From assembly GCF_025665335.1 (NCBI RefSeq), contig NZ_CP106869.1, forward strand, positions 1,638,501 through 1,702,500: DNA of 64,000 bases, in the 5' to 3' direction. The notes below the pieces were generated by a model, which was not told the DNA's origin, did not search any database, and worked only from the letters and a program-made list of their open reading frames with translations. This DNA is from Xanthomonas sp. AM6 (GTDB lineage Bacteria > Pseudomonadota > Gammaproteobacteria > Xanthomonadales > Xanthomonadaceae). Shown piece after piece: positions 55,041-64,000 of this stretch. Each line of letters begins with the position of its first letter. Positions within the stretch are counted from its first letter, which is position 1. A program made the translations under genes and the position numbers.

Positions 55041-56426
55041 TCAGCGGGATGTCTCGACGAACACCGGATTGGAGTAGAACCACAGGTCCTGCCAGGGATC
55101 CTCTCCGGCCACGTCGGCCAACGGAACGGTCTCGGCGGTGCTGGTGCCGCGTACGCGCACGAAGCCGCCCTGCGGCGGGACCGGCAGCTCCCAGGACACC
55201 GATCGCCACGGGCCGTCGCTGCGCCATTCGTCGGCGCCGAAACGCTTGGTCTGCATCTGCGGCCGGCCGTCCGCGTCGCGCGTTCCCACGATCAGTTCGA
55301 TGTGCCGCAACGCCGGGCGCTGGCCGTTGGAGTTCGGCTGCGCGGGCTGGCGCACCTGCAGCCATACCCGCATCGTGGCGCCGGCCGGCACGGCCAGGGT
55401 GCCGCCCATCGTGGCGCCGCGCCCGCCGCCGCCGGCGGCCTGCACCGTCAGCTCCAGCGCGTCGATCAGCTCGCCGGTGACCGCGAACATCCGGCCCTCG
55501 CGCAGGCCGTCGAGGATGTCGGTGGCCTCGTGCCGGGCCCACACGTAGGTCTTGCTGTACTGCCCGGGATCGAAGTCGCCGCCGCCGTCGCGCAGGTTCA
55601 CGTGCGAGTCCGAGGTCGCGGTGATCCAGAACCGCCGGCCCTGCGCCAGCAGTGAGTCCCACACGCCGCCGACCTGCGCGGTCATCTGGTCGAAGCCGCC
55701 GAACGTGGGCGCGGCATCGTTGCGGTACAGCCCGCGATGGACGGGGACGGCCTGGTGCCCGGGCGCGCCTTCCATGCCGACCAGCACCCGGGGCGCGGCA
55801 TCGTGCCAGGCGCGCAATTCCGCCGGGTCCACGTCGCCCCAGCGGCCGACGCCGGTGGCGGTGCGCGAGGGATGGTTGACGAACATCAGCGGCGGCGCCG
55901 GCAGCGTGCGCATGTACGCCAGCGCGGCGAGCATCAACCGGCCATCGTCGCGGCTGCCCGGTTGCAGGGGCTCGGCGCGGCTGTAGTCGCGCTCGATCGC
56001 CATCTGGTGCTCGCGCTCCTGCGGCCCCGGCGCGATGATCAGCGAGGCGTGCTCGGCGGCCGGCACGTCGAACTCCATGCCGTGGAACTGGATCAGCGCC
56101 GGCACCTCGCGCCTGGCCTGCAGCAGCGCCGGCCAGGCCTGGTCGCGGCTTACGGCCGAGTGGCCTGGGCCGCCGTGGTCGGTATGCACCATCCAGCTCA
56201 GGCCATGGGCCAGGGCCTGGCGGGCGTTGCGCGTGCGCGAGTAGGGCGAGTCACCGCCGCGGATCGGCGTGGGCGGGGAGGTGGAGTGGTCCCAGTCCAC
56301 GCTCCACTCGCTGTGCACGTGGTGGTCGCCGGCCTGCCAGCGGCGGCCGTCGTCCTTGTCCGCGGCCTGGGAGAAACCCGGCCACGCGATGAGCGCCGCG
56401 AGCGGCAGCAGGGTCAGGATATGCAT
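55041..56426 (-). CDS. Exported PHP-type metal-dependent phosphoesterase
   Basis: A 461-residue protein with a signal peptide (MHILTLLPLAALIAWPGFSQ, cleavage after QA, about residue 21). The PHP-like core is DHHVHSEWSVDWD and WMVHTDHGG, then IQFHGMEFD, FVNHPSR and TATSDSHVNLRDGG, giving the expected histidines and acids for a two- or three-metal site. It should hydrolyse phosphate esters in the periplasm. The C-terminal about 120 residues are beta-rich. AAGGAAG precedes the ATG. It follows the TonB receptor gene by 122 bp on the same strand, so the receptor may import what this enzyme prepares (inference). Confidence 0.82.
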   Translation of the reverse strand: MHILTLLPLAALIAWPGFSQAADKDDGRRWQAGDHHVHSEWSVDWDHSTSPPTPIRGGDSPYSRTRNARQALAHGLSWMVHTDHGGPGHSAVSRDQAWPALLQARREVPALIQFHGMEFDVPAAEHASLIIAPGPQEREHQMAIERDYSRAEPLQPGSRDDGRLMLAALAYMRTLPAPPLMFVNHPSRTATGVGRWGDVDPAELRAWHDAAPRVLVGMEGAPGHQAVPVHRGLYRNDAAPTFGGFDQMTAQVGGVWDSLLAQGRRFWITATSDSHVNLRDGGGDFDPGQYSKTYVWARHEATDILDGLREGRMFAVTGELIDALELTVQAAGGGGRGATMGGTLAVPAGATMRVWLQVRQPAQPNSNGQRPALRHIELIVGTRDADGRPQMQTKRFGADEWRSDGPWRSVSWELPVPPQGGFVRVRGTSTAETVPLADVAGEDPWQDLWFYSNPVFVETSR

Positions 56427-56548
56427 CGGAATCTTCCTTCGTTCTTCGGCGGCGGCGCCGTCGGCGCGTAGGCGCGCATGGGCGCGCGTGGACGCATGGG
56501 CGGCCGTGGCGGTCGTCGGGACCGCCACGGCCGGGCGATGCGCCTGCG

Positions 56549-59500
56549 TCAGAAGTCGGCGCGGATGCCCAGGCTGACGCGGCGGCCGGAGCGCTCGTAC
56601 ATGGTCGGGAACGACGGATCCATCGTGTAGCCGGTGGTCTCCTCGTCGGTCATGTTGATGCCCTTCAGGCTGATCTTGACGTTGTCGGTCAGGCGGTAGC
56701 CGATGGAGACGTCCAGCTGGCCGTACGCGTCCCGCCAGATCGGGTACATGTCGTAGCCGATGGATTCCACGTACTCGTCCTTGTGGTTGTACGACACGCG
56801 CGCATCGAAGCGGTCGTTCTCGTAGTACACGGTGAAGTTGTAGGTCTTCTCCGACAGGCCCGGCATCGGCGTGCTGATGCCCAGGTCGGACTCCCCGGCC
56901 AGCGAGCTGTCCAGCATGGTGTAGTTGGCGTTGATGCCGAAGCCGTCCAATGCGCTGTGCAGCGCGCTCAGCGGCAACTGCGCGATCAGTTCGACGCCGT
57001 CCACGTCGTAGCTGCCGTCGGCGTTCACCGGCTGGTAGACGTCGAAGTCGTAGTAGCCGTTGAGCGTGCCGTTGGCGTTGTACACCGCCACGTCCTGGAC
57101 CACGCTGGTGAGGGAGTTGACCACCACGCCGTCGATCTTCTTGCGGAAGTACGACGCCGCCAGCAACCCGCCGTTGTCCAGGTACCGCTCCAGGCCGATT
57201 TCCCACTGCTTGGCGTAGGTGGGCAGCAGGTCCGGGTTGCCGTCGGTGAAGCGGAACGAGCTCCAGCTGGCGGTGCGCTTGTAGGCGATGTCGGTCAGCG
57301 CCGGGCGGATCATGGTCTTGGACGCCGCCGCGCGCAGCAGCAGGCCCTGGGACAGTTCGGCGGTCATGTTCAGGCTGGGCAGCACGTCGTCGTAGCCGCC
57401 CTTCTTGGAGACCGGCGTGTCGGTGTAGCCGGTGGTGCCGTTCGCGTTCTGGACCTGGTGGTAGCCGAAGGACAGCACCGAGGTGTCGACGTAGCGCGCA
57501 CCGGCGTTCACCGACACCGGCACCCGGCCCAGGTCGAAGGCCAGGTCGGCCATCGCATACAGGCTGGTCACTTTCTCGTCCACGCGGTAGTACTGGCCAT
57601 CCTCGAACGGCGTGACGAAACCCGGATAGCGGTAGGCGCCGCGCGCGTAGTCGTTGGAGACCTGCATCCAGTCCAGGTCCTTCACGCTGTAGGCGCCGCC
57701 GGGGACGATGTCGCTGATCCACTGCAGCGGATTGTCGGCCAGGGTGCGGGTGTTGACCCATGAGGTGTTGCCGGCGCCGGGCCCGGTGATCTTGCGTTCG
57801 CCGTAGTTGCGCTCCTTCGACTTGTCGGTGTAGCGCGCGCCGAACTGCACCTTGTGCAGCGCCGGCAGGAAGGCCAGGTCCAGGGTCTTGCCGAAGTCCA
57901 GCTGCGCGGCGTACTTGTCGTCGGTGACCTTTTCCAGCGTGGTCTCGTAGGCCTCGAACAGGTACTTGTCCGAGGCGTCGTACATGTCGATGCTGCCCGG
58001 GCTGGCGCTGGGCACGGTCTCGCCGCTGTTGCCGGTCCAGCGCGTGCGCGAGGGCGCGTAGGCGACGTGCTTGAGGTTGGAGTAGTCCAGGGTCTTCTCC
58101 GCGCCGGAGTAGCCGAGCATCGCGTCGAGGTTCCAATCCTCGCCCTTCCAGTCCAGCGCCACGCTGTACTGGCTGTAGTCGGTCTTGTTGATGCGTTCCT
58201 TGCTCAGGATCTCGTGCTGGGTGGCGGTGTAGGACACGTCGCGCAGCACCACCATGCCGTACTCGGACAGGGTGGTGGCGTCGTATTCGTGGATGGTGCC
58301 GAGCGTGCTGCGGCTGGACGCGGAGTAGGCGGCGGCGTCGTACTCGTCCTCGGTGGTGTCGTAGGCGCCCACCATCGCGTCGAAGGTCAGGCTGAAGTCG
58401 TTGCTGGGCCTGTACTGCAACGAGGCGGTGGCGCCCCACTTGTCCTGCTCGTTGAGGTAGACGCGGTCGCCGACCTTGTCCTGGAACACGATCAGGTTGG
58501 TTTCGTCGGTGTCGGTGCGGTCGCGCACGACCACCCCGGCATCGCGCGCCAGCACCGCGGCCGCCTGCGTGCCGCGGGAGCCCGATGCGCCCAGGAAGCG
58601 CGACAGCGGGCGGAAGTTGATGCCGGAGGTCGAATCGGTGCGGTTGGTGCGCTTGGCCTTGGAGAACGACGCCAGCGCGCCCCAGTCGCCCCAGGTGTCG
58701 CTGGCCAGGAACGAGAACTTGGGATCGGTCTCCTCGGAAATGGAGTTGTACGCGCCTTCGGCGGAGGCCACCAGCTTGCGGCCCTGGTAGTCGAACGGGC
58801 GCGCGGTGGAGATCTGCACCGAGCCGGCGATGCCGCCTTCCTCGTCGGCGGCGGTGGGCGACTTCTGCACCGTCACCTGCTGGATGATCTCCGAGGCGAA
58901 GATGTCGAACTCCACGTCGCGCCCGCCGCTGCCGGAGGCGGTGGCCAGGTTGTTGATCGACACGTGGGTGTACTCGGACGGCAGGCCGCGCACGTTGACC
59001 TTGCTGCCCAGGCCCTTGTTGCGCTCGATGGTCACGCCCGGCATGCGCTGCAGCGCCTCGGCCAGGTTCTGCTCCGGAAAGTCGGCCACGTCGGTGGCGA
59101 CGATGGAGTCGGAGAAGCCGATGGTCGAGCGCTTGATGTCCACCGCCTGCTCCAGGCTGCGGCTGTAGCTGCCGACCACCTCGATTTTCTCCAGTTCCTG
59201 CAGCGGAGCCTGTGCCTGCGCCCGTGCCTGCGCGGGGGCGGCGGTGTCCGGCAGCGCCCGGGTCGTCGGCGGCGCCGCGGCCGGCGCGCCCGGGGCGTCG
59301 GCCTCGATGGTCACCGTGGTGGCGTTGAGGTAGCGATAGCGCAGCCCGGTCCCGGCGAGCAGTTGCTTGAGCACCTCTTCGGGCGGCAGCCCTGCGGGAA
59401 TGGCGCGGGTGTGCGGGTTGCCGGCGGTCTGCGTGCTGTAGACGAACTGCAGCCCGGTCTGGCGCGACAGCGCGTTGAGCGCGCGGTCCAGCGGTTGCGA

Positions 59501-59599
59501 GGGGATGGCGTCGGTGGCGATGCGGGTTTCCTGCGCGGTCGCGGTGGCGGTGGCGGCCTGCAGGGCAAGGGCGATGGAGAGGAACAGGATTCGGCGCAT
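56549..59599 (-). CDS. TonB-dependent receptor with N-terminal STN domain
   Basis: A 1016-residue outer-membrane receptor. A signal peptide ending ATAQ (about residue 23) is followed by an STN domain (about 30-95, SQPLDRALNALSRQTGLQFV). This is the part of FecA/FpvA that signals to an anti-sigma factor. A proline/alanine linker, TonB box region (EKIEVVGSYSRS), plug domain (FPEQNLAEALQRMPGVTIER, VNVRGLPSEY) and a large beta-barrel ending in Phe follow. The plug pattern matches the TonB-Xanth-Caul class, often carbohydrate or complex-substrate receptors. Initiation is at 59599; upstream codons are arginine-rich and not needed. The downstream phosphoesterase may share its operon. Confidence 0.92.
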   Translation of the reverse strand: MRRILFLSIALALQAATATATAQETRIATDAIPSQPLDRALNALSRQTGLQFVYSTQTAGNPHTRAIPAGLPPEEVLKQLLAGTGLRYRYLNATTVTIEADAPGAPAAAPPTTRALPDTAAPAQARAQAQAPLQELEKIEVVGSYSRSLEQAVDIKRSTIGFSDSIVATDVADFPEQNLAEALQRMPGVTIERNKGLGSKVNVRGLPSEYTHVSINNLATASGSGGRDVEFDIFASEIIQQVTVQKSPTAADEEGGIAGSVQISTARPFDYQGRKLVASAEGAYNSISEETDPKFSFLASDTWGDWGALASFSKAKRTNRTDSTSGINFRPLSRFLGASGSRGTQAAAVLARDAGVVVRDRTDTDETNLIVFQDKVGDRVYLNEQDKWGATASLQYRPSNDFSLTFDAMVGAYDTTEDEYDAAAYSASSRSTLGTIHEYDATTLSEYGMVVLRDVSYTATQHEILSKERINKTDYSQYSVALDWKGEDWNLDAMLGYSGAEKTLDYSNLKHVAYAPSRTRWTGNSGETVPSASPGSIDMYDASDKYLFEAYETTLEKVTDDKYAAQLDFGKTLDLAFLPALHKVQFGARYTDKSKERNYGERKITGPGAGNTSWVNTRTLADNPLQWISDIVPGGAYSVKDLDWMQVSNDYARGAYRYPGFVTPFEDGQYYRVDEKVTSLYAMADLAFDLGRVPVSVNAGARYVDTSVLSFGYHQVQNANGTTGYTDTPVSKKGGYDDVLPSLNMTAELSQGLLLRAAASKTMIRPALTDIAYKRTASWSSFRFTDGNPDLLPTYAKQWEIGLERYLDNGGLLAASYFRKKIDGVVVNSLTSVVQDVAVYNANGTLNGYYDFDVYQPVNADGSYDVDGVELIAQLPLSALHSALDGFGINANYTMLDSSLAGESDLGISTPMPGLSEKTYNFTVYYENDRFDARVSYNHKDEYVESIGYDMYPIWRDAYGQLDVSIGYRLTDNVKISLKGINMTDEETTGYTMDPSFPTMYERSGRRVSLGIRADF

Positions 59600-60082
59600 C
59601 GTAGGGTCCAGTGGGGTGGTGACGGGCGTGGCGCGGCGGGATCGTTCGCGCATGCCTGACTACGAGGGAGACGAATGCGGGTCGGGTACCGCTTTTCCGA
59701 TGAATTTTTTTTGACACCGCCGCTGGGGCGCTGGCGGTGGCGGTGCGACGGCGCGGTGCGGCAGCCAGGCCGGGCACCGGTCGAGGCGGGCGCCGGACGA
59801 GCGCGATCGCCAGTGCCCGCGCCGGATTCAGGGCCGATGTGCCGGCGCGCCCTCGCGTGTCGTGGCCTGTCCCGGTCGCGCCGGGCGCGCTCATCGGCGA
59901 CGAGCTGGACATGCGATTCCGCTGCGCCGCCGAGCAACGCGAGCGGTCGGTCGTCGGGTGCCCTGCCGTTGGCGCTTGGCGGCTCGGCGACCATGCAACT
60001 GCGTCGCGACACCACCCGGAGGCGCTCCTGAAAGTGCGCCCCCGCTGCAGATGCCCGAGTCGGAAATGCTCCGACGTTCCAG
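59600..60082. other. Intergenic region upstream of the TonB receptor
   Basis: A 483-bp gap without a recognisable gene between two minus-strand genes. It must contain the receptor promoter. A poly-A/T tract (AATTTTTTTTGAC at 59703-59715) is the only low-GC part and is a plausible promoter neighbourhood. No convincing REP, hairpin or ribosome site is seen; the arginine-rich open frames are not credible genes. Confidence 0.5.
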
Positions 60083-60685
60083 CTAAGTGCCGTAGCCGCC
60101 GAAGAACACCTGCAGCGCGCGCTGCGTCGCCTCGCGCAGGTAATCCGGCGATGGGTTCTTCAATGCGCCGAACAGGCAGGGCATCAGCGTTTCCGCTTCC
60201 AGCAGCCCGGCCAGGTGGCGGGCGGCGGTGGTCGGGTCGGCACGGCGCAGCAGGCCCCGCTCCATCTGTTCGTGCAGGTAAATGCCCAGGCGGCTCATGC
60301 CGTGGTCGGGGCCGCTCTCGAAGAACAGCAGGCCGATGTCCGAGCGGCCGGAGACGCCGATGATGGTCTGCCACACCTGCACCGACTGCTCCGAGCACAG
60401 GAACGCCAGGGCGTCCTCGCCCAGGCGCTGCAACGCGGTCGGCAGATCGTCCCGGGTCTGCATCAGCGCGGCCAGGAGCGGGTCCATGAAGCGCTCCGCG
60501 ACGCTGTGCGCCACCGCCACGAACAGCTCTTCCTTGGACGGGAAATAACCGTACAGGGTGCGTTTGGAGCTGCCGGCGCGGCTGGCGATCTGGGTCATCG
60601 AGGCGCCCTCGAAACCGGCCTCCAGGAACACTCCGGCCGCTGCTTCGACGATCGCCTCGCGTTTGGCTTCGGTCCTGACGCGCAT
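60083..60685 (-). CDS. TetR/AcrR family repressor of the RND efflux operon
   Basis: A 200-residue regulator. The N-terminal helix-turn-helix is ASMTQIASRAGSSKRTLYGY, followed by the FPSKEELF helix. The C-terminal ligand domain (about 60-195) is of the AcrR/AefR kind. It is divergent from the adjacent membrane-fusion/RND genes with 138 bp between the starts. That gap holds two copies of an AGTATACCG element, one near its own start and one on the efflux promoter. It is therefore the likely local repressor, released by toxic ligands (inference). The ATG is at 60685. Confidence 0.9.
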   Translation of the reverse strand: MRVRTEAKREAIVEAAAGVFLEAGFEGASMTQIASRAGSSKRTLYGYFPSKEELFVAVAHSVAERFMDPLLAALMQTRDDLPTALQRLGEDALAFLCSEQSVQVWQTIIGVSGRSDIGLLFFESGPDHGMSRLGIYLHEQMERGLLRRADPTTAARHLAGLLEAETLMPCLFGALKNPSPDYLREATQRALQVFFGGYGT

Positions 60686-60710
60686 CGCTCTGCCACGGGA
60701 GAAGAGGCTT

Positions 60711-60780
60711 AAGTATACCGGGAGGGCAGAAATGGTTGACGGCCCCGAACCGCGTGATTAGTATACCGAACCGTACCGTT
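60711..60780. promoter_or_regulatory. Efflux operon promoter with paired operator elements
   Basis: A good sigma-70 promoter reads toward the efflux genes: TTGACG (60736-60741), 17 bases, TAGTAT (60759-60764). AGTATACCG occurs at 60712-60720 and at 60760-60768, the second overlapping the -10 box; each holds the palindrome GTATAC. This is the expected layout for TetR binding and repression of both directions. Confidence 0.78.
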
Positions 60781-60823
60781 TAGATTGATTCCTCCTGCCT
60801 GCGTCCCATCCGGAGATTTCCTC

Positions 60824-62032
60824 GTGCGTCCTGTCCTGTCCTCTCGTCTATCGCCGGCCCTGGCCGTGGCGGCCACCCTGCTGTTGAGCGCCTGCGGTTC
60901 GCCCCCGGGCGGCCCGCCGCCGGAGGAGGGGACGCCGCAGATGGGCGTCGTCACCGTCGCCACGCGGCCGGTCGCGCTGACCACCGAGTTGCCGGGGCGT
61001 ACGCTGCCGTACCTGATCGCCGATGTACGGCCGCAGGTGAACGGCATCATCCAGGCGCGCAAGTTCCGCGAGGGCGGCGAGGTCAAGGCCGGCGAGACGC
61101 TGTACCAGATCGATCCGGCCACCTACCGCGCCAGTTACGACAGCTACGTGGCCGCGCTGGGCAAGGCCCAGGCCACGCTGCGCAGCGCACGACTGAAGGC
61201 CGAGCGCTACGGCGAACTGGTCAAGGTGTCGGCGATCAGCAAGCAGGACAACGACGATGCCGCCGCCGCGCTGGGCCAGGCCGAGGCGGATGTCGCCGCG
61301 GCCAAGGCCAACGTGGAGAGCGCACGCATCAACCTGGCCTATGCGCGGGTGGATGCGCCGATTTCCGGGCGCATCGGCAAGTCCAGCGTGACCGCCGGCG
61401 CGCTGGTCACCGCCAACCAGTCGACCGCGCTGGCGACGATCCAGCAGCTCGATCCGATCTACGTCGACGTCACCCAGCCCAGCGCCTCGCTGCTGCGGCT
61501 CAAGCAGGCGCTGGCCGCCGGCGAGCTGGAGAAGGCCGACGCCACGGCGGCCAAGGTGAACCTGCTGCTGGAAGACGGCAGCGCGTATCCGCTGCAGGGG
61601 CGGCTGGAATTCTCCGACGTCACCGTCGACCAGGACACCGGCTCGATCACCGTGCGCGCGGTGTTCCCCAATCCGAACGCGGACCTGCTGCCCGGCATGT
61701 ACGTGCGCGCGGTGCTGCAGGAGGGAACGAAGGACCAGGCGATCCTGGTGCCGCAGCAGGCGGTGTCGCGCAACGGCGCGGGCAAGCCGACCGCATACGT
61801 GGTCGGCAGCGACCACAAGCTGCAGTTGCGCGTGCTGGAGACCGATCGCGCGGTCGGCGACCAGTGGCTGGTGCGCAGCGGGCTCAAGCCCGGCGAGCAG
61901 CTGGTGGTCGATGGCCAGTCGCGGGCGCGGCCCGGGGCGACGGTCAAGACCGTGCCGTGGCAAGCGAATGCCGCCACTGCAGCTGCGGCGCCTGCCGCGG
62001 CCGCCGCGGCCGCGCCGCGCGCGGCGAACTGA
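60824..62032 (+). CDS. RND efflux membrane-fusion lipoprotein
   Basis: A 402-residue periplasmic adaptor (AcrA/MexA/SmeD class) joining an inner-membrane RND pump to an outer-membrane channel. A lipoprotein signal ends [10 protein letters not shown] (lipid-bearing Cys). Next come the lipoyl half-motif [20 protein letters not shown], the alpha-hairpin (about 95-175) and the second lipoyl half [19 protein letters not shown]. The beta-barrel and membrane-proximal domain follow, and the C terminus is an alanine-rich tail. The start is GTG at 60824 with GGAG eight bases upstream; a TTG at 60785 would give a non-signal leader. The permease gene follows 14 bp downstream. Confidence 0.93.
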   Translation: MRPVLSSRLSPALAVAATLLLSACGSPPGGPPPEEGTPQMGVVTVATRPVALTTELPGRTLPYLIADVRPQVNGIIQARKFREGGEVKAGETLYQIDPATYRASYDSYVAALGKAQATLRSARLKAERYGELVKVSAISKQDNDDAAAALGQAEADVAAAKANVESARINLAYARVDAPISGRIGKSSVTAGALVTANQSTALATIQQLDPIYVDVTQPSASLLRLKQALAAGELEKADATAAKVNLLLEDGSAYPLQGRLEFSDVTVDQDTGSITVRAVFPNPNADLLPGMYVRAVLQEGTKDQAILVPQQAVSRNGAGKPTAYVVGSDHKLQLRVLETDRAVGDQWLVRSGLKPGEQLVVDGQSRARPGATVKTVPWQANAATAAAAPAAAAAAAPRAAN

Positions 62033-62046
62033 GGCGCTGGACCGTC

Positions 62047-64000
62047 ATGGCACGCTTCTTCATCGACCGCCCGATCTTCGCCTGGGTCCTTGCCATCATC
62101 GTGATGCTGGCCGGCATCCTCTCCGTGGCCACACTGCCCATCGCGCAATACCCCAGCATCGCGCCGCCCGCCGTGGCGATCACCGCCAACTATCCCGGCG
62201 CCTCGGCCAAGACCCTCGAGGACACCGTCACCCAGGTCATCGAGCAGAAGATGAAGGGGCTGGACCACCTGAGCTACATGGCCTCCACCAGCGAGTCCAG
62301 CGGCCAGGTCACCATCACCCTGACCTTCGACAACGGCACCGACCCGGACACCGCGCAGGTACAGGTGCAGAACAAGCTGTCGCTGGCCACGCCGTTGCTG
62401 CCGCAAGAGGTGCAGCAGCAGGGCGTGACCGTGACCAAGTCGGCGACCAACTTCCTCAACGTGCTGGCCTTCACCTCCGAAGACGGCAGCATGAGCGATT
62501 CGGACCTGTCCGATTACGTGGCCGCCAACGTGCAGGAAGCGATCAGCCGCGTCGAAGGCGTCGGCGACACCACCCTGTTCGGCTCGCAGTATTCGATGCG
62601 GATCTGGCTGGACCCCAACAAGCTGAGCAATTTCAGCCTGACCCCGCTGGACGTGAAGAACGCGGTCCAGGCGCAGAACGCGCAGGTCTCGGCCGGCCAG
62701 CTCGGCGCGTTGCCGGCCGCCGCCAACCAGCAGCTCAACGCGACCATCACCGCGCAGACGCGGCTGAAGACCGCCGCCGAGTTCGAGGACATCTTGCTGC
62801 GCACGCAGTCCGACGGCTCGCAGGTGCGCTTGCGCGACGTGGCCCGGATCGAGCTGGGCAGCGAGAGCTACAACACCGTCGGCCGCTACAACGGCAAGCC
62901 GGCCGCCGGCCTGGCGATCAAGCTCGCCACCGGCGCCAACGCGCTGGACACGGTCAAGGCGATCGACGCCAGCATCGCCGAGCAGGAGAAGTTCTTCCCG
63001 CCGGGCATGAAGGTGCAGAAGCCGTACGACACCACCCCGTTCGTGCGCATCTCGATCGAAGAGGTGGTGCGCACGCTGATCGAGGCGGTGGTGCTGGTGT
63101 TCCTGGTGATGTACCTGTTCCTGCAGAACTTCCGCGCCACGCTGATCCCGACCATCGCCGTGCCGGTGGTGCTGCTGGGCACGTTCGGCGTGCTGGCCGC
63201 GTTCGGTTTCACCATCAACACGCTGACCATGTTCGCGATGGTGCTGGCGATCGGCCTGCTGGTCGACGACGCCATCGTGGTGGTGGAGAACGTCGAGCGG
63301 GTGATGAGCGAAGAGCATCTGCCGCCCAGGGAAGCCACGCGCAAGTCGATGGGGCAGATCACCGGCGCGCTGGTCGGCGTGGCCCTGGTGCTGGCGGCGG
63401 TGTTCGTGCCGATGGCGTTCTTCGGCGGCTCCACCGGCGTGATCTACCGCCAGTTCTCGATCACCATCGTCGCGGCGATGACGCTGTCGGTGCTGGTGGC
63501 GATGGTGCTGACCCCGGCGCTGTGCGCGACCCTGCTCAAGCCGGCCAAGCAGCACGGCATGGCCACGACTGGATTCTTCGGCTGGTTCAACCGCGTGTTC
63601 GATCGCGGCAACGGCCGCTACCAGGGCATCGTGCGGCACATGCTGGGCAAGGGCTGGCGCTACATGATCGCCTACGCGGTGGTGTTGGCGCTGGTCGTGT
63701 TCGGCTTCATGAAGCTGCCCGTCGGCTTCCTGCCGGACGAGGACCAGGGCACGCTGTTCGTGCTGGTGCAGTTGCCGCCGGGCGCCACCGCGGCGCGCAC
63801 CGATGCGGTGATCCACCAGGTCGAGCAGCATTTCCTGGTCGATCAGAAGGACTCGGTGGCCGGCATCTTCGCCGTATCCGGTTTCAGTTTCGCCGGCAGC
63901 GGGCAGAACGTGGGCTTCGCCTTCGTCAAGCTGCGGCCGTGGGACGAGCGCACCGGCAAGGGCCAGAGCGTGACCGACGTGGCGGCCAAGGCGGGTATGT
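62047..64000 (+). CDS. RND multidrug efflux permease, 5' part
   Basis: The gene starts at ATG 62047 and runs past the window end, so only about 651 of roughly 1050 residues are visible. It is an HAE1-type RND pump (AcrB/MexB/SmeE class): helix 1 [20 protein letters not shown], the porter domain with [20 protein letters not shown], and the proton-relay aspartate pair in [18 protein letters not shown] of helix 4. The [20 protein letters not shown] segment also fits. It uses the proton gradient to expel drugs, solvents or plant phenolics together with the adaptor encoded just upstream. Whether an outer-membrane channel gene follows is not seen. Confidence 0.95.
   Translation, partial: MARFFIDRPIFAWVLAIIVMLAGILSVATLPIAQYPSIAPPAVAITANYPGASAKTLEDTVTQVIEQKMKGLDHLSYMASTSESSGQVTITLTFDNGTDPDTAQVQVQNKLSLATPLLPQEVQQQGVTVTKSATNFLNVLAFTSEDGSMSDSDLSDYVAANVQEAISRVEGVGDTTLFGSQYSMRIWLDPNKLSNFSLTPLDVKNAVQAQNAQVSAGQLGALPAAANQQLNATITAQTRLKTAAEFEDILLRTQSDGSQVRLRDVARIELGSESYNTVGRYNGKPAAGLAIKLATGANALDTVKAIDASIAEQEKFFPPGMKVQKPYDTTPFVRISIEEVVRTLIEAVVLVFLVMYLFLQNFRATLIPTIAVPVVLLGTFGVLAAFGFTINTLTMFAMVLAIGLLVDDAIVVVENVERVMSEEHLPPREATRKSMGQITGALVGVALVLAAVFVPMAFFGGSTGVIYRQFSITIVAAMTLSVLVAMVLTPALCATLLKPAKQHGMATTGFFGWFNRVFDRGNGRYQGIVRHMLGKGWRYMIAYAVVLALVVFGFMKLPVGFLPDEDQGTLFVLVQLPPGATAARTDAVIHQVEQHFLVDQKDSVAGIFAVSGFSFAGSGQNVGFAFVKLRPWDERTGKGQSVTDVAAKAGM

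Noticed and set aside
59600..60082. Small genes upstream of the TonB receptor
   Set aside because: Open frames are Arg/Ala-rich in several registers, lack ribosome sites and show no domain.
55041..60398. Very long minus-strand open frame spanning the phosphoesterase, the TonB receptor and beyond
   Set aside because: Only its 3' 461 codons (55041-56426) are protein-like. The rest is the out-of-frame shadow of the TonB receptor, rich in Arg/Gln/Pro as expected of GC-rich DNA.

Overview
The window is a 64 kb piece of a GC-rich gammaproteobacterial chromosome. It most likely comes from Xanthomonas or a close Xanthomonadaceae relative. Three things support this: GTAG-headed REP palindromes (core GTAGGAGCGGCTTCAGCCGC) are scattered between genes; a TonB receptor is of the Xanthomonas/Caulobacter type; and a lipase-like toxin carries the C-terminal XVIPCD secretion domain that Xanthomonadales use for their bacteria-killing type IV secretion system. 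The assignment is inferred from protein family resemblance; no database search was run. No rRNA, tRNA, CRISPR array, IS transposase or prophage gene was recognised.

Layout. 1-5.6 kb: end of an S9 peptidase, a DUF819 membrane protein, a minus-strand effector/immunity pair (XVIPCD lipase plus ankyrin-repeat immunity candidate) and a HAD phosphatase. 5.6-13.1 kb: cstA with its small partner ybdD, two pirins, two unrecognised small proteins and endonuclease V, with two arrays of non-coding direct repeats (134-bp and about 198-bp periods). 13.4-20.6 kb: gpmA, a SHOCT protein, a sugar locus (GH127 beta-L-arabinofuranosidase, GPH symporter and a divergent AraC regulator) and a phospholipase D-type cardiolipin synthase.

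20.7-31.2 kb: a minus-strand chemotaxis operon read from a candidate FliA (sigma-28) promoter: STAS protein, cheA, two chemoreceptors, cheW, a REC-EAL c-di-GMP phosphodiesterase, cheR and cheB. No stand-alone cheY or cheZ is present, so the REC-EAL protein is the only obvious response-regulator target here apart from CheB. 31.3-35.1 kb: mfd with its own terminator and an in-frame repeat-derived insertion. 35.4-39 kb: GNAT, CDF transporter, DUF1963 protein and rlmJ.

39.2-46.5 kb: two two-component systems in tandem. The first is QseBC-like and is followed by a YgiW-like OB-fold protein. The second is CreBC, then a REP cluster, a CreB-type tandem TTCAC site and creD. 46.6-52.4 kb: a GNAT/nitrilase pair, a DUF3616 protein, gltX, a Zur-like Fur regulator and a manganese cupin. 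52.5-54.8 kb: an HWE kinase with its single-domain response regulator. 55-59.6 kb: an STN-containing TonB receptor followed by an exported PHP-type phosphoesterase. 60-64 kb: a TetR repressor divergent from an RND efflux operon, whose permease gene runs off the window end.

The strongest leads are the XVIPCD effector/immunity pair with a possible dual-start immunity protein, the FliA-driven chemotaxis operon that carries a c-di-GMP phosphodiesterase, and the repeat insertion inside mfd. Non-coding direct repeats built around variant REPs and REP pairs at convergent gene ends are also worth a look.
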